Under the pieces are notes generated by a model. It saw nothing but the letters and a program-made list of their open reading frames with translations, ran no database searches and had not been told where the DNA came from. Position numbers and translations under genes: made by a program. Positions 21,604 to 30,789 of a stretch of DNA of 64,000 bases are shown here, piece by piece. Numbering within the stretch: position 1 is the first letter of the stretch; each line of letters begins with the position of its first letter. This DNA is from Dolichospermum flos-aquae CCAP 1403/13F (GTDB taxonomy: Bacteria; Cyanobacteriota; Cyanobacteriia; Cyanobacteriales; Nostocaceae), in contig NZ_CP051206.1 of the NCBI RefSeq assembly GCF_012516395.1, positions 1,426,001-1,490,000 on the forward strand. Direction: 5' to 3'.

Positions 21604-23064
21604 CTAAACTACAACCTTTTCCAAAATCAACTTAGAACGCTTCATTTTTTCAGGAATAGCCACGGGATAATTACCAGTAAAACAAGCTGAACAAAAACTA
21701 TTAGTATCTTCTCTGGTGGTTTCTAACATTCCTTCCCAACTCAAATAAGCCAAACTATCAACTTGTAATTGCTTGGCTATTTCTTCGACTGATTTTGTCG
21801 CCGCAATTAATTGATCTTGGGTATCAGTATCAATACCATAGAAACAAGGATGAGTTACAGGAGGAGAAGAAATTCTCATGTGGACTTCGGACACACCAGC
21901 ATCACGCAAGGCTTGCACAAGTTTGCGGCTAGTAGTTCCCCGGACAATGGAATCATCAATAATTACAACTCGCTTACCGAATAAGACATCTTTAAGGGGA
22001 TTAAGTTTCATTTTAATCCCTGATTCCCGCATGGCTTGGGTAGGTTGAATAAAGGTGCGACCGACGTAGCGATTTTTAATCAGTCCTTCACCATAAGCTA
22101 TACCAGAAGCTTGGGAAAAACCAATGGCCGCAGGAATACCAGAATCAGGAACACCAAACACTAAATCAGCTTCTACAGGGGCTTCAGCCGCCATTTTCCG
22201 TCCTAACCGCATTCGATAACTATATAAAGTTTCGTTGTGCATGAGGCTATCAGGACGGGCAAAATAGATCATTTCAAAGATGCAAAGTTTGCGTTCTGAT
22301 TGTTGATGCCATTGAAATGATTCTAAACCAGTTTCAGTGATCCAAACCAATTCTCCAGGGGCAACATCACGCAGATATTCCGCACCGATAATATCTAAAC
22401 CGCAGGTTTCGGAAGCGAGAACATAACGGACTGGGTTACTATCTAAAGTACCAATAACTAAGGGACGAATGCCGTTGGGGTCACGGACTCCCATTATACC
22501 ATCAGGTGTGGCAATAGTCAGACTAAATGCACCCTCGCAACGATGAAAGGCACTCATAGCCCCTGTTACCCAATCTGCACCAGCGTTGACTTCTTGAGCG
22601 ATCGCATAAGCAATCATTTCCGAGTCCGTGGTCGTGATTAAGTTAAACTTATCTTTGAGCAACTCTTCTCGCAATTTTACGGTATTGACTAAATTACCAT
22701 TATGTGCTAGAGCTAATAAACCCAACCGAGTTTCTACTACAGCGGGTTGGGCGTTAACTTTGCGACTAGAACCGGTAGTGGAATAGCGATTATGACCAAC
22801 TGCCAAATTTCCGGGTAATTGATCTAAAATGATTTCATTAAAGACTTGAGACACCAAACCCATATCTTTGTGCTGGTGGACACGCGTACCCTCAAAGGTA
22901 GCAATTCCAGCAGATTCTTGACCCCGATGCTGAAGAGCATACAATCCAAAGTAGGTCAATTTAGCAACGTCTTGTTCTGGGGCATAGATGCCAAACACAC
23001 CACAAGCTTCTTCTGGCTTGTCACAGGCGTTTTCATCCGAGGTAACGGAATTAAGGGGAATCAT
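21604..23064 (-). CDS. purF: Amidophosphoribosyltransferase PurF
   Basis: A 486-residue enzyme for the first committed purine step (PRPP + glutamine to phosphoribosylamine). A 20-residue propeptide precedes Cys21 in ACGVFGIYAP, the Ntn-glutaminase nucleophile. GHNRYSTTG and LALAHNGNLVN are glutaminase signatures, VVIIDDSIVRGTTS is the PRPP-binding loop, and CFYGID plus FCSACF contain cysteines of the Bacillus-type 4Fe-4S enzyme. A Shine-Dalgarno AGGAG lies upstream of the ATG. It follows purL on the same strand with a repeat-filled 296-base gap. Confidence 0.96.
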   Translation of the reverse strand: MIPLNSVTSDENACDKPEEACGVFGIYAPEQDVAKLTYFGLYALQHRGQESAGIATFEGTRVHQHKDMGLVSQVFNEIILDQLPGNLAVGHNRYSTTGSSRKVNAQPAVVETRLGLLALAHNGNLVNTVKLREELLKDKFNLITTTDSEMIAYAIAQEVNAGADWVTGAMSAFHRCEGAFSLTIATPDGIMGVRDPNGIRPLVIGTLDSNPVRYVLASETCGLDIIGAEYLRDVAPGELVWITETGLESFQWHQQSERKLCIFEMIYFARPDSLMHNETLYSYRMRLGRKMAAEAPVEADLVFGVPDSGIPAAIGFSQASGIAYGEGLIKNRYVGRTFIQPTQAMRESGIKMKLNPLKDVLFGKRVVIIDDSIVRGTTSRKLVQALRDAGVSEVHMRISSPPVTHPCFYGIDTDTQDQLIAATKSVEEIAKQLQVDSLAYLSWEGMLETTREDTNSFCSACFTGNYPVAIPEKMKRSKLILEKVVV

Positions 23065-23109
23065 GCTGGTATTGCTCCTGGTGGGGTGTCGATTCAGTGG
23101 GAACTAGGA

Positions 23110-23256
<147 letters not shown>

Positions 23257-23360
23257 TCTTAACAAATCTTTAACCATCCATTAAAACAGTACCGTAAATT
23301 GGTTAAGAATCAAGTGCGAATTGTGAATTTTCGTATTCAAACCTTGATTTTTGCTGTTGA

Positions 23361-26300
23361 TTAGGTATTGGTGTAGATAGCGAGACGTTTAGAGATTGCC
23401 TGAGAATAGCGATCGCTCATATCTTCGAGACTAACCTGGAGTAACTTATGGTTATCTGCGGTTAAAATCTCTAAATTACCGGAATTATTTACTGTTCCCA
23501 GTTTTTGCCAATTCTCTGGAAGAGTTCGGTGTAAATAGGATTCCCATTTTTCTTGGTTTTCTCCACTCACAGAAACTAAAATTCTCGCCCCACCTTCACC
23601 AAAAAGAACTTCATCAAAACGGGAATCGTGATTTGCACTAATTGGGAAATTAATTTCCGCCCCCAAATTCCCAGAAAGACAAGATTCCGCTATAGCAACA
23701 GCCACACCACCCTCAGCCGAATCATGGGCAGAATTTACCCAACCAGCGCGAATACCCTCACGACAAGCTTTTTGTACCAGTCGTTCTAAATCAAAATCAA
23801 TTCTAGGGGGCTTACCAGCGATCGTATTATGAATAGTTGCCAAATATTCAGAAGCACCCAATTCTATTTTATATTTTGGATTTTGGATTTTGGATTGAAT
23901 TGATAAACCTAGAAGATAAATTATATCATCTGCATTTTGCCAACCTTGTCCGCAAATTTTGGTTAAATCAGGAATCAATCCCACCATACCCACAACCGGA
24001 GTCGGATAAATTGGTTGGGGATTACCTTCTGCGTCAAAAGTTTCATTGTAGAGAGAGACATTCCCCCCAGTTACCGGCGTTCCCAACTCCCGACAACCCT
24101 CACTCAAACCCCGACAAGCGGACGCTAATTGCCAATAACCAATGGGTTTTTCTGGACTACCAAAATTGAGGTTATCCGTCACAGCGATGGGTTCAGCACC
24201 CACACAGCTAAGATTGCGGGCAGCTTCCGCGACTACTGCCTTTGCCCCTTCATAAGGATCAAGATAGACATAACGAGAATTACAATCTACCGTAGCCGCA
24301 ACACCGGATTTTAGATTTTGGATTTTGGATTTTGGATTTTGGGGTGCTTCTAAGGGACGGATACGAATGACAGCCGCATCAGCACCACCGGGTAACAATA
24401 CGGTATTATTTTGAACTTGATGGTCATATTGGCGATAAACCCAGCTTTTAGAAGCAATAGAGGGAGTATCTAACAAAGTCAATAGAATCTGATTCCAACT
24501 TTGCAGACTTCCTGCAATTTCAATACCCGCAGCATTGCCAACAGGTAAACTATCACTTGTCCATTGCCATGCTTTTTGGGCATATTCGGGGGCTTCTGTT
24601 AATAATTCTCTTTCATACAAAGGCGTATTTTCCGCCAAAGCATCAGCCGGGATTTCGGCAGCTATTTTCCCCTGAAACCAAATTCTGACAATGGGTTCTG
24701 CAATAACTGTCCCCGCAACCACCGCTTGCAGTCCCCAACGGTGGAAAATATCAATTAATTCCTGTTCTCGTCCTTTTTCGGCAACAAACAACATTCGTTC
24801 TTGAGATTCCGAAAGCAGGTATTCATAGGGAATCATTCCCGATTCCCGCACCGGAATTTTATCTAAATCGAAGTCAATCCCCACACCACCTTTTGCAGCC
24901 ATTTCCGAAGTGGAACAGGTGATACCCGCAGCCCCCATATCCTGTGCCGCAACTACAGCCCCGGTTTTAAATGCCTCTAAACAAGCTTCAATTAAGGACT
25001 TTTCGACAAATGGATCTCCTACTTGCACAGCGGGACGGTTATCCATTGATTCCTCAGTCAATTCCGCACTGGCAAAACTTGCGCCGCCCATGCCATCCCG
25101 TCCGGTGGTTGAACCCACATACAGCACGGGATTTCCTAAGCCTGAAGCCCCTGATTTGACAATTTCCGCCGTTTCCATCAAACCCAGCGCCATGACGTTG
25201 ACAAGGGGATTGACCGAGTAGGCGGAGTCAAAATACACTTCACCACCTACAGTCGGCACTCCAACGCAGTTATGAGTAACAATCCCAGATGAAGTTACAA
25301 AAAGATGGGTGTTATCTACTTCCACATCGTAAACATCACATTCATCAACGGCTTGACATTCGATACTTTTAATTTTGACAACAGCCACATCTGCCGCAGA
25401 CTGAGTAAAGCGGGGAAATGAATATTTACTGCCATTGTAACGATTCAGGGCAACTGCTAATTCTGCATTGCGCTGTTGACTAAAGACAGTTGCTAATTCT
25501 TTTAATCCCGCAAAATTACTAACTTCCAATTGCCATAATGGTTTGTGAATGTGCTTACGTCCCTCTATTTCTCCTTCCCCCGCTGGTCTTTGATAAATAT
25601 AGGGCATGACTCCTTGACTTTGCAGCAGGATAACTGTTTGTTCAAACAATTGATGGCTGGTTGTCCCAAAACTGATTTTGGCATGATTACCATTAGTTTT
25701 TGTAGTCATTGAACCGTCACCACGCAGTAAGCCTTTCAGGGCTTCACGCTGCAAATTTTGTGACCATTGAAAAATACAAGCGGGAAAAGCCTTATTACTG
25801 GCTTGAGTTCCACATTGCCATACATTTTTGAGGAAATGCCCTAATAACCACGAAGTTGCATAAACAGCGATAGTAGAAGCGCGTTTTTCCACACAGGGGC
25901 GTAATCCTAATTGCTTCAATCCAGCAATTACATCTTCAACATACTCTGTTTCATGGTGGGCAAAGGTGAAAATAATTTTGTATGTGTTGCCATTTTGGGA
26001 AACGCAACCTTCAGACAAGAAATAGCCAATTAATCGGGCAAATAATTCATTTGGCTGAATAACTGCTGGCATATAGTTAGCTTTGCCACGTCGGAATAGA
26101 CTAATATCACTGCGGGAAACGTTAAGCAGCAGTTCTAGGGCTAAAAAGTGAGAAAGTGGGAGTCTACCAGTGCTTAAATAGTGATGACGATTAGTAGCTG
26201 AAGGTTCAATTAACCGCAATGCAGTCCGCACAACTTCCGTGACTTGCCAATTTTCCGGTAGTTGTACATAAACATCTTTACCACTAGCATCTTCTGGGTT

Positions 26301-27191
26301 TAAACCAGCAATTAAGTCTAGGGGTGCGTTTTGGTTTTCTCCTGGTTCTAATTCCGGTAAAGCGGTGATAATGGGAATTTGATCACCCACTTTTAAAGAT
26401 TGTGCTGGGGATACATCCCATTGACCTTCTGCACAAATTAGCATGGGATGGTCTGGGGTAACTATCAGCTTACGCCCCAAAGCGGTGCGGATAGTCATGA
26501 GATTTTGGGTACAACGTTTGAAAATACGGCGGACACGCTGCCAACTTACAGTATGCTGATCTGGGTCTAAGGACAGGGTTGTAACTGCATTAGCATCGTC
26601 TATCTCTAAAGTGTGGACATTAGCAGGTAAGCGCGATTCTACAAAATTACCAATCGTATCAAAATGCACACCTTCTTGATCTTTCCAGATAAATGTTTCG
26701 CCACTGACCAAACAGTTACCATAATGGGAGATTCCCGCAACTACACCCGTAAATAATCTTTGGGTTTTGGGATCATTCAAATCCCCAAACCGCAAAGAAT
26801 TTAATAAGGCTATGGGACGTGCCCCCATGGTAAAGATATCTCTTAATATCCCACCTACTCCCGTGGCTGCACCTTGAAATGGTTCAACGGCGGAAGGGTG
26901 GTTATGGGATTCTATTTTAAACGCTAATTGTAGTCCGTCGCCGATATCCACCACTCCGGCATTTTCACCGGGTCCCACAAGAATGCGGGGGCCTGTGGTG
27001 GGAAACTGTTTGAGTAATGGGCGGGAATTTTTATAACAGCAATGTTCTGACCACATCACCCCAAACATTCCTAGTTCGGCTTTGTTGGGGTGACGGCCTA
27101 AGCGGCGGACGATTTCGGTATATTCTTCTGGTTTTATGCCTTCTGAGGCTATTTCTTGGGGGGAGAAGGGATTTTCACCAAATGTGGTCAT
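23361..27191 (-). CDS. purL: Phosphoribosylformylglycinamidine synthase PurL, intein-containing precursor
   Basis: A 1276-residue precursor. Removing residues 160-641 (intein) leaves about 794 residues, the size of small-type PurL, which works with PurS and PurQ in the fourth purine step. Extein marks: [41 protein letters not shown], then HYGN joined to [28 protein letters not shown] and [17 protein letters not shown]. Two stretches ([12 protein letters not shown] and [13 protein letters not shown]) are unlike the family and are translated from 7-bp repeats at 24308-24345 and 23870-23898. The gene precedes purF on the same strand. Activity depends on intein splicing. Confidence 0.96.
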   Translation of the reverse strand: MTTFGENPFSPQEIASEGIKPEEYTEIVRRLGRHPNKAELGMFGVMWSEHCCYKNSRPLLKQFPTTGPRILVGPGENAGVVDIGDGLQLAFKIESHNHPSAVEPFQGAATGVGGILRDIFTMGARPIALLNSLRFGDLNDPKTQRLFTGVVAGISHYGNCLVSGETFIWKDQEGVHFDTIGNFVESRLPANVHTLEIDDANAVTTLSLDPDQHTVSWQRVRRIFKRCTQNLMTIRTALGRKLIVTPDHPMLICAEGQWDVSPAQSLKVGDQIPIITALPELEPGENQNAPLDLIAGLNPEDASGKDVYVQLPENWQVTEVVRTALRLIEPSATNRHHYLSTGRLPLSHFLALELLLNVSRSDISLFRRGKANYMPAVIQPNELFARLIGYFLSEGCVSQNGNTYKIIFTFAHHETEYVEDVIAGLKQLGLRPCVEKRASTIAVYATSWLLGHFLKNVWQCGTQASNKAFPACIFQWSQNLQREALKGLLRGDGSMTTKTNGNHAKISFGTTSHQLFEQTVILLQSQGVMPYIYQRPAGEGEIEGRKHIHKPLWQLEVSNFAGLKELATVFSQQRNAELAVALNRYNGSKYSFPRFTQSAADVAVVKIKSIECQAVDECDVYDVEVDNTHLFVTSSGIVTHNCVGVPTVGGEVYFDSAYSVNPLVNVMALGLMETAEIVKSGASGLGNPVLYVGSTTGRDGMGGASFASAELTEESMDNRPAVQVGDPFVEKSLIEACLEAFKTGAVVAAQDMGAAGITCSTSEMAAKGGVGIDFDLDKIPVRESGMIPYEYLLSESQERMLFVAEKGREQELIDIFHRWGLQAVVAGTVIAEPIVRIWFQGKIAAEIPADALAENTPLYERELLTEAPEYAQKAWQWTSDSLPVGNAAGIEIAGSLQSWNQILLTLLDTPSIASKSWVYRQYDHQVQNNTVLLPGGADAAVIRIRPLEAPQNPKSKIQNLKSGVAATVDCNSRYVYLDPYEGAKAVVAEAARNLSCVGAEPIAVTDNLNFGSPEKPIGYWQLASACRGLSEGCRELGTPVTGGNVSLYNETFDAEGNPQPIYPTPVVGMVGLIPDLTKICGQGWQNADDIIYLLGLSIQSKIQNPKYKIELGASEYLATIHNTIAGKPPRIDFDLERLVQKACREGIRAGWVNSAHDSAEGGVAVAIAESCLSGNLGAEINFPISANHDSRFDEVLFGEGGARILVSVSGENQEKWESYLHRTLPENWQKLGTVNNSGNLEILTADNHKLLQVSLEDMSDRYSQAISKRLAIYTNT
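24308..24345. repeat. Heptanucleotide repeat within purL
   Basis: About four copies of TTTTGGA (TTTAGATTTTGGATTTTGGA...) lie inside the purL frame and are translated as [12 protein letters not shown]. The run length keeps the frame open. A second, shorter copy of the same unit is at 23870-23898. Confidence 0.9.
25269..26714 (-). mobile_element. Intein with LAGLIDADG homing endonuclease in PurL (482 residues)
   Basis: The intein starts at Cys160 ([10 protein letters not shown], block A) and ends VTHN at residue 641, followed by extein Cys642. Block B is [12 protein letters not shown], with the TxxH of Thr245 and His248. Two LAGLIDADG-type helices are LIGYFLSEG (acidic Glu394) and LKGLLRGDG (Asp492), so the homing endonuclease looks intact. 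Block F/G is [18 protein letters not shown] with the terminal His-Asn. Joining the ends restores [17 protein letters not shown], the conserved PurL sequence. All splicing residues (Cys1, block-B His, penultimate His, terminal Asn, +1 Cys) are present. Confidence 0.95.
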
Positions 27192-27481
27192 GGAAGTTAT
27201 GCACCAAGAGGACAGAGAAATATTCTATCTGAGATTCCCAACTTCTTTTTTTTTAATCTTGTCATTGACAAAAATTTCTGGTAAATGGGCTGGAATCGTA
27301 TCAGGTTTGTGTATAAATGCTGCACTGACATTTTATGTTGAATGTAGAATCCCCGTATCTTTAGACCGGGGAGTGTCAAATATTTCAGCTAAAGGTCCTT
27401 TGGGACTGATTACTGTAGTAGTCAAGCAGAATCAAATCCGTTTAGTTGCAGAAAAACCTACCATAGATCCTCGTTAATTTC

Positions 27482-27658
27482 CTAACTCAACTGATTGCGA
27501 AACTTACTCACACTAATACTCAATAAAACCACAGCAAAACCAAGTAATGCTAAAGCATGAATCCACAGTACATTTAATCCTAAGCATTCGGCTAATTGTG
27601 CAATTTTGAGTTCTGCTTGTTCAGCCCTGATTCTTGAGAATTGGGCTTTTTTTTGACC
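27482..27658 (-). pseudogene. Possible remnant of a small membrane protein
   Basis: A minus-strand frame of about 58 codons ends LGLNVLWIHALALLGFAVVL followed by LSISVSKFRNQLS, a plausible membrane span with basic tail, preceded by a charged helix (IRAEQAELKIAQLAE). It has no start codon in frame; the only nearby ATG is in another frame, suggesting a frameshifted or truncated gene. AGCCCTGATTCTTGAGAATT followed by GGGCT and eight T on the plus strand (about 27633-27657) forms a hairpin overlapping its 5' end. The surrounding stretch 27192-27887 shows nothing else certain. Confidence 0.25.
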
Positions 27659-27887
27659 ATAAACCTAATTCTACTCCTCAAGGTAAAATAGAATAATGTC
27701 GACATTCATTACTATGGGATGAACAATGAAACAAATAGTCGGTTCTGATACGGCATTTCTATTGCTATCAAGAGATAATAATTAAATCTTCAATCAATCT
27801 TCATTACCATCTGACACAAAATTAATAATTAGTTTCATAACTAATGACTAATAACTGATGATTGATCACTAATTAGGTCTTGTTCTG

Positions 27888-28496
27888 ATGTCAAATATTT
27901 ACAATACCCAAGAGTTAATTCAAATTTTGGCAACTGAACGCCAAGCTTGCTTAAAAGGTGAACGTTTAAAGTTAGATGTAACTGTTTCTGGTAATCCATT
28001 TATAGACCAGTTTGTCAGAACCGACGGACTGCAAAGATTCACGGCCTACCAAGATTTTAAAACCTCTATTCATGAATATCAACGAGAAAATCAAGTTTCT
28101 GGAATTATCTGGAAAGATATGACTGTTAAAGGTAAAAACCTGCATTATCCAGAAATTGATACTGAATTAATTGCTTTAGAAAGTGATTTAGCAATATTGA
28201 AACCTGCCAAAGATACAATTTTAGAATTTTGGTATTTAGTCACAGGGGAAATGGATTTATATTTAAGTTTTAGTAATGGTAAACAACATCAAAAAATTGC
28301 CAAAGTAGATGTAGAAAGAATTGTCCAAAGAACAGAATGGGCAACTTTATTAAAATGGGAAAATCCGAACTTTCTAGAAATCATTTTACAATTAGGTTGG
28401 GGACAACCTCAAGAAGCAGCTTATAAAAGAGGAAGACCACTAGCGGGGAGTGAATTTATTCATGCAGTTAATCCGGGATGTTATCCTATCGGTTAG
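27888..28496 (+). CDS. Conserved cyanobacterial hypothetical protein
   Basis: A 202-residue soluble protein starting MSNIYNTQELIQILATERQA. It has mixed alpha/beta character with ILEFWYLVTGEMDLYLSFS and a C-terminal AAYKRGRPLAGSEFIHAVNP. No signal or span. I do not recognise a family. It converges on the DnaJ-domain gene, with one base between their stop codons. Confidence 0.65.
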   Translation: MSNIYNTQELIQILATERQACLKGERLKLDVTVSGNPFIDQFVRTDGLQRFTAYQDFKTSIHEYQRENQVSGIIWKDMTVKGKNLHYPEIDTELIALESDLAILKPAKDTILEFWYLVTGEMDLYLSFSNGKQHQKIAKVDVERIVQRTEWATLLKWENPNFLEIILQLGWGQPQEAAYKRGRPLAGSEFIHAVNPGCYPIG

Positions 28497-28497
28497 A

Positions 28498-29187
28498 TCA
28501 ACTCACCGATTCTTGCGCTTCCCGATACAATCTTTTAGCTATCCGAAATAACTCTTGTCCTGTGTGTAAATAGCGATGATCATAACTTAATGGAAAGTAT
28601 GCTAATTCCTCAATTCCATCTCCCACTTGACTCATACAATAGTAAATATGGGCTGCTGCTGCTGCAAAACTAGCGGGATTTGGCAAAGAACGAAACTTAA
28701 TTTGTGCGTCCTTCAAATCTTCCCGACAGGATGCTAAATAATCTTGAAATTCGTCTAAAAGATCATCATCAAAAGGATCGGCTGCTAACTCCTCAATTTG
28801 TGATTCTAAAGAATTAAGAATTGTACAAAGTATCCGATTTACTGGTTTATAAACTAAACGTATCCATTCCTCAATATTTTCATCAATATCTTTTCTAGTT
28901 TTCCTCGCTGCTTTGTAATGTTGTTGGGCAGATTCTGCGCGTTTTTGGCGAACCTGATGAAATTGTTGCTGACTGTGACGAAGTTTTTCATCATAATCAA
29001 GACGACTTTTACTATCACTTAAAACTTCATAGGCAGCATTAACACGAATAATTTGCTCATTATCTGTGATTTCTTGATTACTATCAGGATGAAAAATTTT
29101 CACCAAGCGGCGATAAGCTTGTTTAATCTCCGCTTGACTGGCATGATTACTAACTTTGAGGGTGTTGTAGTGGTTAAAATCGGACAT
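28498..29187 (-). CDS. J-domain (DnaJ-like) protein
   Basis: A 229-residue protein with a J domain at residues about 3-68: FNHYNTLKVSNHASQAEIKQ, AYRRLVKIFHPDSNQ (HPD motif present), and AAYEVLSDSKSRLDYDEKL. The rest is helical without the G/F region, zinc finger or C-terminal substrate domain of true DnaJ, so it is a class C co-chaperone that should stimulate an Hsp70 on a specific client. The client is unknown. It follows cysK closely (15-base gap), suggesting co-transcription. Confidence 0.88.
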   Translation of the reverse strand: MSDFNHYNTLKVSNHASQAEIKQAYRRLVKIFHPDSNQEITDNEQIIRVNAAYEVLSDSKSRLDYDEKLRHSQQQFHQVRQKRAESAQQHYKAARKTRKDIDENIEEWIRLVYKPVNRILCTILNSLESQIEELAADPFDDDLLDEFQDYLASCREDLKDAQIKFRSLPNPASFAAAAAHIYYCMSQVGDGIEELAYFPLSYDHRYLHTGQELFRIAKRLYREAQESVS

Positions 29188-29202
29188 GAATCCAATAGAT
29201 TG

Positions 29203-30165
29203 TTAATTGGTACTAGTTGCGGTTTTCGCTTCTAGGTCTTGGAATAAAGGTGTACTTAAATATCTCTCACCGAAACTAGGCTGAATCATCACAATTAAGC
29301 GTCCCTGATTTTCTGGACGTTGGGCGACCCGAACCGCCGCACAAAGGGCTGCACCAGTGGAGATTCCAGACAATAATCCTTCCTCCCTGGCTAATTTGCG
29401 ACCAAAGGCGATCGCATCCTCATCAGTAACCGTAATTACCTCATCAATCAATTCTAACTTTAACACTTGGGGAATAAAACCCGCCCCAATGCCCTGAATT
29501 TTATGGGGACCCGGTTTACCTCCCGATAATATCGGGCTATTAGCTGGTTCGACAGCGATCGCCTGAAAACTCGGTTTCCGGGCCTTCAAAACTTCCGCCA
29601 CCCCCGTAATCGTCCCTCCAGTCCCCACTCCCGCCACAATCATATCCACCAATCCATCCGTATCCTCCCAAATTTCCTCCGCCGTAGTTTCCCGGTGAAT
29701 TTGGGCATTAGCCGGATTGCGGAACTGTTGCAACATATAAGAGTATGGTGTTCTATCCACAAGCTCCTGCGCCCGCCGAATCGCCCCACTCATCCCCGCA
29801 ATTCCCGGAGTGAGTTCCAATTGGGCCCCATAAGCCCTTAACATCGCCCGCCGTTCCGCACTCATCGTTTCCGGCATAGTTAAAATTAATTGATACCCCT
29901 TAGCCGCCGCTGCCATAGCCAAAGCAATCCCAGTATTTCCCGATGTTGGTTCTACCAGAATCGTCTTCCCAGGGGCAATTAATCCTTCCTTTTCCGCCGC
30001 CGTAATCATACTTACCCCAATGCGGTCTTTCACCGATGACGAAGGGTTCATACTTTCCAATTTCACGAGAATTGTAGCCACACAAGCTAATTCTTGAGGA
30101 ATCCGGTTTAGCTTAACTAGAGGTGTCCGCCCCACCAACTCCGTAATATTTTCAACAATCCGCAT
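29203..30165 (-). CDS. cysK: Cysteine synthase A (O-acetylserine sulfhydrylase)
   Basis: A 320-residue PLP enzyme making cysteine from O-acetylserine and sulfide. [13 protein letters not shown] holds the PLP lysine (Lys46), [17 protein letters not shown] is the substrate loop, and [15 protein letters not shown] is the phosphate-binding glycine loop. The C-terminal regulatory part is short, as in CysK/CysM. It is immediately downstream of an Rrf2-family regulator on the same strand. Confidence 0.94.
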   Translation of the reverse strand: MRIVENITELVGRTPLVKLNRIPQELACVATILVKLESMNPSSSVKDRIGVSMITAAEKEGLIAPGKTILVEPTSGNTGIALAMAAAAKGYQLILTMPETMSAERRAMLRAYGAQLELTPGIAGMSGAIRRAQELVDRTPYSYMLQQFRNPANAQIHRETTAEEIWEDTDGLVDMIVAGVGTGGTITGVAEVLKARKPSFQAIAVEPANSPILSGGKPGPHKIQGIGAGFIPQVLKLELIDEVITVTDEDAIAFGRKLAREEGLLSGISTGAALCAAVRVAQRPENQGRLIVMIQPSFGERYLSTPLFQDLEAKTATSTN

Positions 30166-30182
30166 GATAAATTTTTATGCCT

Positions 30183-30620
30183 TCAAATGTAGTACATGAT
30201 ATCCAACTGCTTCCGGGAATCCCGTTTTTCACAAAGATCCTGAAGCGAATAATTTTGTAACACTGAATTTGCCGCCTGACGTGCTTCTTGCCAAATTTCT
30301 GACACCACAGAATTATCTAAACTTGTGAGGTTAGTATTTTGTTCACCAGTCTGCACATCTAAACCTTCCAAACATTCTAAAATCTCAAAGATACTAATTT
30401 TCCGAGGTTCTCGCGCCAATAAATAGCCGCCTTTTGAACCCCGTTGACTTTTAACTATACCCCCCCGCCGCAAAGTTGCTAACAGTTGTTCTAAATAGCG
30501 ATCAGGTATCTTTTGTTGCAGAGCGATTTGCCGAATTTGCATCGGTTCACCGTTTTCATAATGAGTAGCCATCTCTAATAACGCCAAAATTGCGTATTCA
30601 GATTTACATGATAGTTCCAC
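30183..30620 (-). CDS. Rrf2-family transcriptional regulator (CymR-like)
   Basis: A 145-residue winged-helix regulator: ELSCKSEYAILALLEMATHY, IRQIALQQKIPDRYLEQLL (recognition helix region) and LRRGGIVKSQRGSKGGYLLAREP (wing). I place the start at GTG 30620, which gives the family's normal N-terminus; a longer frame to 30725 runs past the conserved start. The three clustered cysteines that bind Fe-S in IscR are absent, so it is more like CymR or a redox-insensitive member. Its position 17 bases upstream of cysK points to cysteine or sulfur control (inference). Confidence 0.87.
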   Translation of the reverse strand: MELSCKSEYAILALLEMATHYENGEPMQIRQIALQQKIPDRYLEQLLATLRRGGIVKSQRGSKGGYLLAREPRKISIFEILECLEGLDVQTGEQNTNLTSLDNSVVSEIWQEARQAANSVLQNYSLQDLCEKRDSRKQLDIMYYI

Positions 30621-30725
30621 AAGTAATAATCCAAGATGAAAGTTGAAGCATGAAGTTGAGCAAAACCTTACAGTTAATCTCTTTTCCAGTATACTCCGGT
30701 TCTTAACTGGGGTTTTTCTCTCCAC

Positions 30726-30751
30726 AAAAAAACCCCGCCATGAGGCAGGGT
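30726..30751 (-). terminator. Intrinsic terminator of the porin gene
   Basis: On the minus strand ACCCTGCC-TCAT-GGCGGGGT is followed by seven T. It lies 38 bases past the porin stop codon. Confidence 0.85.
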
Positions 30752-30789
30752 CAAATCACGTTGAAACTTATCAACAAACTTTTAACTAT

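Noticed and set aside
27136-27477. Plus-strand 113-codon frame after purL
   Set aside because: It overlaps the purL start on the other strand, and its end runs through a GAATCCCCGTATCTTTAGAC spacer repeat; no ribosome site or known domain.
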